From Candidatus Peribacteria bacterium (GTDB taxonomy: Bacteria; Patescibacteriota; Gracilibacteria; UBA1369; 2-02-FULL-48-14), in the NCBI GenBank assembly GCA_943349825.1, contig CALQZQ010000001.1:62001-126000 (forward strand): DNA of 64,000 bases, given 5' to 3'. The notes below the pieces were generated by a model. That model saw only the letters and a program-made list of their open reading frames with translations. It was not told where the DNA came from and did not search any database. The stretch's first letter is position 1. Each line of letters starts with the position of its first letter. Shown in pieces: positions 36,102 to 43,542 of the stretch. The position numbers and the translations under genes were made by a program.

Positions 36102-36242
36102 ATGTCTCGTCTCAAAACCCTCGTCAACGGGAAGGCCGCTTCTGCACAGCAAAAGTACCATGTGCTTTTAGCACTTTTTGCCGCTACACTCTTTTCTCTG
36201 TTTTTGGTTGTGGTTGGTACCGACTACACGATTACGTTCTAA
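36102..36242 (+). CDS. Single-pass membrane microprotein (46 aa), not in ORF track
   Basis: MSRLKTLVNGKAASAQQKYH forms a basic N-terminus, followed by one membrane segment (VLLALFAATLFSLFLVVVG) and a short tail TDYTITF. It has its own -10 element upstream and an intrinsic terminator directly downstream, which together argue for a real gene. The basic N-terminus predicts an inside-N orientation. It precedes the VirD4/TraG-like ATPase gene by 82 bp. Function unknown. Confidence 0.55.
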   Translation: MSRLKTLVNGKAASAQQKYHVLLALFAATLFSLFLVVVGTDYTITF

Positions 36243-36260
36243 GCTTAGTCATTTTATGGG

Positions 36261-36285
36261 AAGCCCTTCCAAAAGAGGGGCTTTT
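36261..36285 (+). terminator. Terminator of the 46-aa gene
   Basis: AAGCCCTTC and GAGGGGCTT pair (one G-U) around CAAAA and run into TTT. The -10 of the next gene begins five bases later. Confidence 0.75.
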
Positions 36286-36286
36286 C

Positions 36287-36295
36287 TGTTATAAT
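36287..36295 (+). promoter_or_regulatory. Extended -10 promoter of the VirD4-like operon
   Basis: TGTTATAAT, followed by the leader TATAAGATTAAAACGCAAATAAAAACGT. No -35 is evident because the terminator stem occupies that position. Confidence 0.5.
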
Positions 36296-36323
36296 TATAA
36301 GATTAAAACGCAAATAAAAACGT

Positions 36324-39029
36324 ATGGCTACGCTTATTGCATGGTGGGAAGCGCTTAAACTAAAGCTTGAGGTGGGCTGGGCTTGGTTTGAATTGCAGCT
36401 GCCTTTTATCCAAACCCATTGGAAAGAGGGGATTGCCGTGTTTATAGGATTTGTTCTTTTTGTACGCATTTTCCCTTGGTTCATGTGCCAAGTTTACGAT
36501 TACATCGTTTCTTTCCGCCGTGTTTACATTCGAATCATTTTGCCTCGTGAAGAATCTCAGAAGGATAAAGAAAATGCCACGGAGAAAGATTTTAAAGAGA
36601 AAATTGGAATTATGGATCAGTTTTACCGTGGGGTGAATGAAATCCACGAGCTGGATTGGGTGAATCACTTGATGGTGAAAATCTTCAAGCGCGACACCGT
36701 TTCTTTTGAGGTCCATGCCGAAAAAAAAGAAATCACGTTCTATTGTTCTGTGCACCCTTTCTATCGCGATATTTTGGAGAAGCAGATCACGTCTTTTTAT
36801 CCCAATGCCTCCATCGAATACACCCAAGCACCTTCGCTCACGCTCAAAGATGCGAAGGGCTGGATTTCTAAAAAGGGCTACTACTTATTCTTGAAGAACT
36901 TGAATTGGTATCCGATCAAGACTTACAAAAATATTGAAAATGACCCGATCAACGATTTGACCAATGTCTTGTCTCAACTTCAAGAAAATGAGAAAGCGGT
37001 GATTCAATTGATGATTCGTCCTCGCAGTGCCAACTGGCAAAAAATGGCTAACAAATTTGCCACGGACAAGTTTAAGAATGTGGCACCGACTTCTACGAAC
37101 CCTATCATTCGATTTTTTGGAATGTTTGGATGGTTGTTTACGGCCATGTTTTTTGGTTACGAATCTGCTGAGAAGAATAGTCCTCCGCCTGGAGCTTCTA
37201 AGGGAGATTCCTATGTGCGTATGCTTCAGACCGATGAAGAGGTGATGAAGCACGTGGGTGAAAAATCCAATCAAGTGGGATTTGATGTGGTCATTCGTTT
37301 GATGACCGCTTCTAAGGGCGGTGAAGCTCGTTGCGACAGTGTTTTGAATGGACTGATGGTGGCCTTCAACACGACCAAAGATGCAGCTTCCAACTGGTTC
37401 CAGGCGCGCCGTATCATCCCCATTGATTTCATCAACAACTGGTTGATGGTGGCTAACTTCGATCAGCGCAACTTCCAGTTTGGAGAAAAGAGTTCGATCA
37501 TGGTGCCGGAAGAATTGGCCTCGATTTTCCACTTCCCGAACAGCCGTTACAACTACACTCCAATGATCAAGTGGTTGTCTTACAAGGTGCTTCCTCCTCC
37601 CGTGGAAATGGGTACCGAAGGAATTTTGCTTGGAAACAACGTTTATCGTGGGCAGGTCAAACCCATTCACTTTGCCAGGAAGGATCGTTACCGCCACCAC
37701 TACATCATTGGACAAACCGGTACTGGTAAATCTTCCTATATCAGCCAGATGGCGCGCCAGGACATCATCAATGGCGACGGGGTCTGTGTGATCGACCCGC
37801 ACGGCGATTTGATTGAAGACATTCTGCAATACATTCCCAAAGAACGTGCCAAGGACGTGATCATCTTTGATCCTTCTGATGTGGAGCGCCCGATGGGACT
37901 CAATATGCTTGAGGCTAGAACGCCGGAACAACAGGATATGGCGTCCAGCCAAGCGACTGAAATTTTTATTAAGATTTTCGGAGACGAAATCTTTGGACCG
38001 CGTATTCAGCATTATTTCCGTAATGCGTGTTTGACTCTCATGGAAGATCAGGATGAAGGCGCCACGCTCATCGATGTGCCGCGTATTTTCGTGGACGAAG
38101 AGTTCATGCACTACAAGGTTTCTAAAGTGAAGAATCCGGTGGTGAAATCGTTCTGGGAACACGAATACGCCAACACGGGAGACCGTGAACGCCAAGAAAT
38201 GATCCCTTACTTCTCCGCGAAGTTTGGTCCGTTCATTACGAACTCCATCATGCGCAATACGATTGGTCAGGCCAAGTCCGCCTTCAACATTCGTGAAGTG
38301 ATGGATGGCAAAAAAATCCTCTTGGTGAACCTCTCTAAAGGTAAACTCGGAGGACTCAACACACAGCTGCTGGGGCTGGTGTTGGTGGCGCAGATTCAAA
38401 TGGCGGCCATGAGCCGTGTGGATACGCCGGAAGACGATCGTAAAGATTTCTTCCTCTACGTGGATGAGTTCCAAAACTTTGCTACGGACACGTTCTGTTC
38501 CATTTTGTCTGAAGCTCGTAAGTACCATTTGATTTTGATCATGGCGCATCAATACATTGGGCAGCTCACAGTCACGAAGGGAGGAAGCACGAGTACTGCC
38601 ATTCGCGACGCCGTATTCGGTAACGTGGGGACGCTACAGTCCTTTAAGATTGGTGCGGAAGATGCCGAGTACATTGCGAAGGAATATGCACCGGTGCTCA
38701 CGGAACAAGATGTGATTGGAATTGCGAACTATAAGGCCTACCTCAAACTCAATGTGGGGAATGCCACGTCTAGGCCGTTCTCTCTGGAAACCATTTGGGA
38801 TGAAACGGGCAAGAGCGACAAGATTCGCCAGATTGTGAAGGAATACTCTCGCATGAAGTTTGGACGCAAGCGCAGCTTCGTGGAACAGGAGATTGCGGCG
38901 CGCATTGGGATTGGTGTAGAAGACCTTGGAAAGGATGTGAAACCCGACTACACTGCGGATGTGCCGAAACCGGCCGAGGAAGCCCCTCATCAACCCTTAA
39001 CGCCGCCCAGTCCGAATGCCGGAACCTGA
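36324..39029 (+). CDS. VirD4/TraG-like type IV secretion ATPase (901 aa)
   Basis: An N-terminal membrane region (GIAVFIGFVLFVRIFPWFMC) is followed by a long region of about 400 residues typical of the large CPR TraG/VirD4-like proteins. The RecA-like ATPase core has Walker A HYIIGQTGTGKSSYIS near residue 462, CVIDPHGDLIEDIL near 487 and Walker B FFLYVDEFQNFATDTF near 708, with an arginine/Gln motif region in LILMAHQYIGQL. Such coupling proteins sit at the inner membrane and feed DNA or protein into a type IV secretion channel. It heads an operon with an LCP protein (14-bp overlap). The 555-aa ORF on the opposite strand is a shadow. Confidence 0.85.
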   Translation: MATLIAWWEALKLKLEVGWAWFELQLPFIQTHWKEGIAVFIGFVLFVRIFPWFMCQVYDYIVSFRRVYIRIILPREESQKDKENATEKDFKEKIGIMDQFYRGVNEIHELDWVNHLMVKIFKRDTVSFEVHAEKKEITFYCSVHPFYRDILEKQITSFYPNASIEYTQAPSLTLKDAKGWISKKGYYLFLKNLNWYPIKTYKNIENDPINDLTNVLSQLQENEKAVIQLMIRPRSANWQKMANKFATDKFKNVAPTSTNPIIRFFGMFGWLFTAMFFGYESAEKNSPPPGASKGDSYVRMLQTDEEVMKHVGEKSNQVGFDVVIRLMTASKGGEARCDSVLNGLMVAFNTTKDAASNWFQARRIIPIDFINNWLMVANFDQRNFQFGEKSSIMVPEELASIFHFPNSRYNYTPMIKWLSYKVLPPPVEMGTEGILLGNNVYRGQVKPIHFARKDRYRHHYIIGQTGTGKSSYISQMARQDIINGDGVCVIDPHGDLIEDILQYIPKERAKDVIIFDPSDVERPMGLNMLEARTPEQQDMASSQATEIFIKIFGDEIFGPRIQHYFRNACLTLMEDQDEGATLIDVPRIFVDEEFMHYKVSKVKNPVVKSFWEHEYANTGDRERQEMIPYFSAKFGPFITNSIMRNTIGQAKSAFNIREVMDGKKILLVNLSKGKLGGLNTQLLGLVLVAQIQMAAMSRVDTPEDDRKDFFLYVDEFQNFATDTFCSILSEARKYHLILIMAHQYIGQLTVTKGGSTSTAIRDAVFGNVGTLQSFKIGAEDAEYIAKEYAPVLTEQDVIGIANYKAYLKLNVGNATSRPFSLETIWDETGKSDKIRQIVKEYSRMKFGRKRSFVEQEIAARIGIGVEDLGKDVKPDYTADVPKPAEEAPHQPLTPPSPNAGT

Positions 39030-40197
39030 ACTTTATAACGTCCTCCATATTGGGCCTGAACACAGTAGCCCCATGGACCGTCAACTTGTTCGAGAAGCCA
39101 AGAAAGCTCGCATCTCCAAAGTGATACTGGGGCTCGGAGGTGGACTCATGTTGTTCGCGTTTTTTTTCATGAGCCAATCGGTACGTGGAGACATCGATAC
39201 CAATGAGCAACAGATTGAATCCTTGATTGACGAAGTGGGCTCGCTGAGCCAATCCAATTTTAATTTGCAACAGCAGGTGACTACTCAAGACGCGGTGCTC
39301 AAAAGCATCGCTGACGATTTTACAGGACTCGGCTCTGCCATTGAAGGCGGGGACAATGCTGAAATCGCCACTTTGTTCACGAACATTTTGCAAAAGTTTT
39401 CAGAAAGCCATGATACGAGTGTGCTTTCTACCGACGTTTCTTTGTCGGAATCGAGTGACAGCACTTACGACGTACTGATTTTGGGTACGAATGGATCCCT
39501 CACGGACACCATCATGGTGGCCAGCATCAATGACGCCAAGCAGAAGATCAGCTTGTTTTCGGTGCCGCGCGACCTTTACATCAATGGGCGCAAGATCAAT
39601 GGCTATTACAACGCTTACGGCGTAGATACTTTGGAGCGCATGGTGGAATCGGTGACGGGCCTCACCATCGATAACTATGTTCAAGTGGATTTGGCGGGTT
39701 TCGTGGAAGTGGTGGATTTGCTGGGTGGGCTGGATATTTACGTGGATAAAGCCATTTATGACGGGCTCTACCCTAACAATAAAGGAGGCTACGATCCTTT
39801 TTCTATTGAAGTGGGGCAGTACCACATGAGTGGAACCGAAGCGCTCAAGTACGCGCGCAGCCGCGAATCGACCAGTGATTTTGACCGTGCCGCGCGTCAG
39901 CAGAAAATTTTGGCAGCGCTGCGCACCAAGCTCATGCAGCTGGATACTGTGATGGAGATGAAAGAACTCACGGTCCTTTTTCAAACGGGAATGAGCCGCA
40001 CCACGACGGATCTCACCATTTTGGATATCGTTTCCTATTATTACGACTATCAAGATTACGATTTGAGCACCGGCTTTGTGCTCACCTCCAGCAACTATTT
40101 GTACTCCATGATCAACGAGAGTGGCGCCTACATTTTGCTGCCCAAAACAGGCAACTACGACGAAATCCATCAGGTTATTTCCGACCTTGTTAATTGA
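39016..40197 (+). CDS. LytR-CpsA-Psr (LCP) family protein (393 aa)
   Basis: One N-terminal membrane anchor (VILGLGGGLMLFAFFFMSQ) follows a cytoplasmic tail of about 38 residues. A coiled-coil segment comes next, then the LCP domain from residue 150: YDVLILGTNGSLTDTIMVASI, ISLFSVPRDLYINGRKINGYY, VDLAGFVEVVDLLGGLDIYVDK and LKYARSRESTSDFDRAARQQKIL. LCP enzymes attach glycopolymers to peptidoglycan outside the membrane; Arg and Asp residues that bind the polyprenyl pyrophosphate are present. It overlaps the VirD4-like gene by 14 bp and may anchor the polymer made by the cluster at 59785. Confidence 0.9.
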   Translation: MPEPELYNVLHIGPEHSSPMDRQLVREAKKARISKVILGLGGGLMLFAFFFMSQSVRGDIDTNEQQIESLIDEVGSLSQSNFNLQQQVTTQDAVLKSIADDFTGLGSAIEGGDNAEIATLFTNILQKFSESHDTSVLSTDVSLSESSDSTYDVLILGTNGSLTDTIMVASINDAKQKISLFSVPRDLYINGRKINGYYNAYGVDTLERMVESVTGLTIDNYVQVDLAGFVEVVDLLGGLDIYVDKAIYDGLYPNNKGGYDPFSIEVGQYHMSGTEALKYARSRESTSDFDRAARQQKILAALRTKLMQLDTVMEMKELTVLFQTGMSRTTTDLTILDIVSYYYDYQDYDLSTGFVLTSSNYLYSMINESGAYILLPKTGNYDEIHQVISDLVN

Positions 40198-40215
40198 GGT
40201 TTGCCAGCGTAAAGT
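40187..40215 (+). promoter_or_regulatory. Promoter predicting a leaderless mRNA for the exonuclease
   Basis: TTGTTA, 17 bp, TAAAGT, then 6 nt (GCTCCC) to the ATG at 40222. The -35 overlaps the last codons of the LCP gene. Confidence 0.5.
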
Positions 40216-40221
40216 GCTCCC

Positions 40222-40830
40222 ATGATTTCTCAAACGCCTTTTATTATTGTCGACCTGGAAACCACGGGGCTTGAGCCCAACTTGGATTCCATTGTGGAGA
40301 TTGGCGCAGTGAAAGTGGTGAACGGCGAAATTGTGGAGGAGATGAGCACCTTGGTGCATCCCGGAATTTTTGTTCCTCAGGAAACCACGGACATCACGGG
40401 GATCACGACGGAAATGCTGATCGGCCAGCCTAAATTTGAAGAGGTGATCCAAGGCTATTTGGACTTCCTTGGTTCGGATGGAGTTTTTGTGGCTCACAAC
40501 GCTGAATTCGACTTTGGATTTTTCAACAGCCATTTGCGTCGTATGAATAAGCCCGAGCTGCAAAATCCTTATGTCTGCACGTTTAAATTGGCAAAGGCCG
40601 TTCACCCCAATTTGGCTCGTTATGGGCTAGGGGCTTTGGTAGAGGTCTTTGGCATTGAACTGCCTCAGGCTCACCGTGCCATTCACGACGCTCGTGCCAC
40701 AGCCCACTTATTTACGAAATTCTTGAAGGTCCTTCAAGATGGTGGACTCAAGCATTACAAAGACATTCCAGGCGCCATGAACATCCCCAAGTTCTCCGCT
40801 TCAGTGGAAGGGCAGGGGAGTTTGTTTTAA
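40222..40830 (+). CDS. DnaQ-like DEDDh 3'-5' exonuclease (202 aa)
   Basis: Exonuclease motifs are complete: Exo I FIIVDLETTGLEPNLDSIVEIG (Asp, Glu), Exo II FVAHNAEFDFGFFNSHL (Asp) and Exo III HRAIHDARATAHLF (His, Asp). This is the fold of the DNA polymerase III epsilon subunit and of PolC-type proofreading domains. It may serve as the proofreading subunit or as a general exonuclease; the C-terminal 30 residues (KHYKDIPGAMNIPKFSA) do not show a clear clamp-binding motif. Confidence 0.88.
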   Translation: MISQTPFIIVDLETTGLEPNLDSIVEIGAVKVVNGEIVEEMSTLVHPGIFVPQETTDITGITTEMLIGQPKFEEVIQGYLDFLGSDGVFVAHNAEFDFGFFNSHLRRMNKPELQNPYVCTFKLAKAVHPNLARYGLGALVEVFGIELPQAHRAIHDARATAHLFTKFLKVLQDGGLKHYKDIPGAMNIPKFSASVEGQGSLF

Positions 40831-40905
40831 GCATTTCATTCTTTGTGCACTCACTTTTTCAAACATGAAAAATGTACAATTTTGTCCGTTAGTTGTGTTT
40901 GAGGA

Positions 40906-41205
40906 TCACATTGTTTGTCTGAGGGCCTCGAAACCGCCCTCGATATGGTAGACCTTTGGGTAGTTCCGTGCACTCAGAAAGTTGGCCGCCAGTTTGCTGC
41001 GGCTGCCGTGCAAACAGTAAATCACCAGAGTTTTGTCGGTGGGAATTTTATCGAGGTTCTGTGGGATGGAATCTACCGGAATGTTCGAGGCCCCAGGCAA
41101 ATGTCTTTCCGCAAATTCAGCTGGAGTGCGCACGTCTAGGACGAAGGGTCGTTCATTCTCAATGAAGGAGAGAGCGTCGACGGCTTGGAGGGTTTGGAAA
41201 GGCAT
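40906..41205 (-). CDS. Single-domain rhodanese (99 aa)
   Basis: The start MPFQTLQAVDALSFI at 41205 gives the usual short rhodanese; the ORF-track start at 41256 runs into the tRNA gene. The active-site loop is VIYCLHGSRSKLAA with the catalytic Cys, and VLDVRTPAEFAERHLPGASNIP is the typical N-terminal signature. Rhodaneses carry sulfane sulfur. It follows tRNA-fMet by 15 bp on the same strand, so it may be expressed from the tRNA promoter. Confidence 0.9.
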   Translation of the reverse strand: MPFQTLQAVDALSFIENERPFVLDVRTPAEFAERHLPGASNIPVDSIPQNLDKIPTDKTLVIYCLHGSRSKLAANFLSARNYPKVYHIEGGFEALRQTM

Positions 41206-41220
41206 GGGATATGCAAAAAT

Positions 41221-41295
41221 TGGTTGCGGGGGTTGGATTCGAACCAACGACCTCAAGGTTATGAGCCTTGCGAGCTGCCACTGCTCTACCCCGCA
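41221..41295 (-). tRNA. Initiator tRNA-fMet (CAT)
   Basis: TGCGGGG pairs with CCCCGCA, the anticodon loop CTCATAA gives CAT, CCA is encoded, and the body is close to E. coli tRNA-fMet. The A11-U24 pair in the D-stem (GAGC/GCTC) marks an initiator. Two departures: U1-A72 forms a pair instead of the usual mismatch, and the anticodon stem has A29-U41 in place of the first of three G-C pairs. Confidence 0.88.
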
Positions 41296-41300
41296 GAGGG

Positions 41301-41329
41301 ACTATACGTAAATTGACGGGTTACGGCAA
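41301..41329 (-). promoter_or_regulatory. tRNA-fMet promoter
   Basis: On the minus strand TTGCCG, 17 bp, TATAGT, then only 5 nt to the tRNA 5' end, so the tRNA may begin at +1 or +2. Confidence 0.65.
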
Positions 41330-41341
41330 GGGGTTTAATCT
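41313..41341 (+). promoter_or_regulatory. Promoter of the 115-aa membrane protein
   Basis: TTGACG, 17 bp, TAATCT. It overlaps the divergent tRNA-fMet promoter, so the two may compete. Confidence 0.5.
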
Positions 41342-41365
41342 GTGGATACATCTAACCCCTACGCC

Positions 41366-41713
41366 ATGATGTACGGTTATAGCTCTGGTACTGGTCTTGC
41401 TGCTGTGGGAATGCATTTTCATATGCTTTTTGTTTTGCTCCTCTTATTCGGTTTTGTGGCCGGTTGGGTGTGGATGATGCGTTTTGCGAACAAAGAACAG
41501 GTCAAACAGTGGTTTTGGATGGCGGTGATTGCTGGAGCGCTCGGCATGATTTTTACGGCTCCAATGGCTTTTGCAGGCATGCAAAGCATGATGCAGGGTT
41601 GGGATGATTCTTCTGTCACCACTGACAATGAAGATCAGTTCCGTGGCATGATGGAGTGGTATTACGAAGATCAGGAAAACAGCGCGGATTCTAGTTCCAC
41701 GACTATTCAGTAA
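41366..41713 (+). CDS. Two-pass membrane protein (115 aa)
   Basis: The ATG at 41366 fits the promoter; the ORF-track GTG at 41342 lies before the expected transcription start. Two membrane segments (FHMLFVLLLLFGFVAGWVWMM and WFWMAVIAGALGMIFTAPMAFAG) are followed by an acidic, Ser/Thr-rich tail of about 45 residues. A Met-rich N-terminus is notable. Family unknown. Confidence 0.55.
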   Translation: MMYGYSSGTGLAAVGMHFHMLFVLLLLFGFVAGWVWMMRFANKEQVKQWFWMAVIAGALGMIFTAPMAFAGMQSMMQGWDDSSVTTDNEDQFRGMMEWYYEDQENSADSSSTTIQ

Positions 41714-41721
41714 AAGGAGAG

Positions 41722-41798
41722 TGGTAGCTGGGGGCGGACTTGAACCGCCGACCCCGGACTTATGAAGCCCGTGCTCTAACCAACTGAGCTACCCAGCC
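41722..41798 (-). tRNA. tRNA-Met elongator (CAT), tRNA-Ile2 not excluded
   Basis: GGCTGGG pairs with CCCAGCT (G1-U72), the anticodon loop TTCATAA gives CAT, and ACCA is encoded. The C11-G24 pair marks an elongator. CAT tRNAs can also be Ile2 after lysidine modification; the GGGGTC variable region favours Met. Confidence 0.9.
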
Positions 41799-41807
41799 AC
41801 GCCGAGC

Positions 41808-41836
41808 AGTCTAAAGAAAGGCTCTCGGTTTGGCAA
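41808..41836 (-). promoter_or_regulatory. tRNA-Met promoter
   Basis: TTGCCA, 17 bp, TAGACT, then 9 nt to the tRNA 5' end. Confidence 0.6.
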
Positions 41837-41844
41837 GTCCCAGA

Positions 41845-42258
41845 TCAACTCTTAAACGGATTACTGGAAAAGAAGAATTTCCACCATTTTTTGGGATTGG
41901 GCCAGGAGGCACGGATCTGTTCGGACAGGGCCGCGGTGTCTTCGTCTTGGGAAAGTACGATCAAGTCTTCATCGGGGATGACGATTACTTTTTCACCGGG
42001 ATTGACCAGGTTCAGGTTCTGTTTGGCGATTTTGTCGATGTATTCCTCGGAAATGTAATAGGCCAGGTCGTCCTGCTTTTGCTTATTTTCGCTTTGGAGT
42101 TCCTCGTTGCGGGCCTCAAATTCGGCGATGTGCTTTTCGATTTGATAGTTTTCGTAAATGGAAACGGCCAGGTTGTAAAGCATGTAGGCGACGATGAAAA
42201 AGCCCACGATGAGTACGAGGCGCATCATTCCAAATTGGCTGTCGTAGCTTTCGTTCAT
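41845..42258 (-). CDS. FtsB/DivIC-like septum formation initiator (137 aa)
   Basis: The start MNESYDSQFGMMRL at 42258 is used; the ORF-track start lies inside murC on the other strand. One membrane segment (LVLIVGFFIVAYMLYNLAVSIY) is followed by a coiled coil (ENYQIEKHIAEFEARNEELQSENKQKQDD) and the conserved YIDKIAKQNLNLVNPGEKVIVIP, the DivIC/FtsB pattern. These proteins join FtsL and FtsQ/DivIB to activate septal wall synthesis. It is divergent from murC with only 39 bp between start codons. Confidence 0.85.
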   Translation of the reverse strand: MNESYDSQFGMMRLVLIVGFFIVAYMLYNLAVSIYENYQIEKHIAEFEARNEELQSENKQKQDDLAYYISEEYIDKIAKQNLNLVNPGEKVIVIPDEDLIVLSQDEDTAALSEQIRASWPNPKKWWKFFFSSNPFKS

Positions 42259-42263
42259 TGTTT

Positions 42264-42291
42264 TTGCTAAACTGGGTGGCACTACTATATA
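42264..42291 (+). promoter_or_regulatory. Promoter predicting a leaderless murC mRNA
   Basis: TTGCTA, 16 bp, TATATA, then 6 nt (GGACAC) to the ATG at 42298. Confidence 0.5.
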
Positions 42292-42297
42292 GGACAC

Positions 42298-43542
42298 ATG
42301 CAATTTTTTGAAGACACTTCTAAGGTTTATTTCATCGGAATCGGTGGGATTGGAATGAGCGGTTTGGCGCGCCTGTTTTTGGCTCAAGGAAAAGAGGTTT
42401 TGGGCAGTGATGCCCAGGATTCTTCCACTGTAGAGGAGCTGCGAGCGGAAGGCATTTCCGTGGCGCTCGGGCACGATCCCGATCAGGTGCCGGATGATGC
42501 CGAATTGGTGGTTTATAGCGAAGCGATTCCCGAAGACAACGAAGAATTGGTGGCGGCCCGCGACTTGGACATTCCCACCATGACCTATTTCCAGGCACTA
42601 GGCCGATTTACGGATGCTTACCATTTGGTGGCGGTGGCGGGTACTCATGGAAAAACTACGACTACCGCGATGCTCGCCCTGATTTTGGATCGGGCTGGAC
42701 TCGACCCCACGGTGGTGGTGGGCAGTAAGCTCAAGGAATTTGGAAACCGTAATGTGCGGGTGGGCGCCAGCGACATTTTTGTGGTGGAGGCGTGTGAATA
42801 CCGACGTAATTTTTTGAGTTTGAATCCGCAGCTTTTGGGGATCACGAATATTGAACTCGACCATGTGGATTATTTTAAATCTCAGGAAGATTATGAACTC
42901 GCTTTCCGTGAACTTTCTGACCAGAGCGACGAAGTGTTGTGGCCGGACGATGTGAGTGAATACGAGGGAGAAGTGGGCGTGCCCGGTGCGCACAATTTGA
43001 TGAATGCGGGCATGGCGGCGGCCCTCGCGAGGCGACTGGGAGTTTCTGAAGGGATGATCGCGGACAGCCTGAAGGAATACGAGGGCGCATGGCGACGTTT
43101 TGAATACCGTGGCACGGCCTGCGGGGCTTTGATTTACGACGATTATGCGCATCATCCTAGCGAGATCATGGCGACCCTGGAGGGTGCCCGTGAGAAGCAT
43201 CCAGATGCGCGGATTGTGGCGGTGTTTCAGCCACATCAGTACAGTCGCACGGCGGCCTTGCTGGATGCCTTTGCCGAAAGTTTTGAGTATGCCGATGAAG
43301 TGATTGTTCCCAACATTTATGAAGCCCGCGACACGGATGCGGACAAACACGCCGTTTCTCCGGAAGATTTGGTGGAAGCCATTACGACTTATCACGATGA
43401 CGTGCGTTTTGGCGACGGATTGGAAAATACCGCGGAATATTTGCTCGAAACCATTCAAGATGGCGACTTGGTGCTCTTCATGGGTGCAGGGGATGTGAAT
43501 TCCATCATTCCCAGGATTCTCGATGAGGGGAAGTGGCGCTAA
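42298..43542 (+). CDS. murC: UDP-N-acetylmuramate--L-alanine ligase
   Basis: MurC adds L-Ala to UDP-MurNAc, the first step of the stem peptide. The N-terminal Rossmann motif (YFIGIGGIGMSGLARLFL), the ATP loop VAVAGTHGKTTTTAM near residue 115, ITNIELDHVDYF and DDYAHHPSEI are all present. At 414 aa it is somewhat shorter than most MurC proteins (about 460), mainly in the central domain. The stop overlaps the cysS stop region by 4 bp on the opposite strand. It belongs with alr and murJ elsewhere in this window. Confidence 0.93.
   Translation: MQFFEDTSKVYFIGIGGIGMSGLARLFLAQGKEVLGSDAQDSSTVEELRAEGISVALGHDPDQVPDDAELVVYSEAIPEDNEELVAARDLDIPTMTYFQALGRFTDAYHLVAVAGTHGKTTTTAMLALILDRAGLDPTVVVGSKLKEFGNRNVRVGASDIFVVEACEYRRNFLSLNPQLLGITNIELDHVDYFKSQEDYELAFRELSDQSDEVLWPDDVSEYEGEVGVPGAHNLMNAGMAAALARRLGVSEGMIADSLKEYEGAWRRFEYRGTACGALIYDDYAHHPSEIMATLEGAREKHPDARIVAVFQPHQYSRTAALLDAFAESFEYADEVIVPNIYEARDTDADKHAVSPEDLVEAITTYHDDVRFGDGLENTAEYLLETIQDGDLVLFMGAGDVNSIIPRILDEGKWR

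Noticed and set aside
36885-38552. 555-aa ORF on the minus strand
   Set aside because: It is antisense to the VirD4-like ATPase, whose motifs are intact, and its translation is His/Arg/Val-rich without domain features, a typical shadow.
39400-40605. 401-aa ORF on the minus strand
   Set aside because: Shadow of the LCP and exonuclease genes, which both have complete family motifs.
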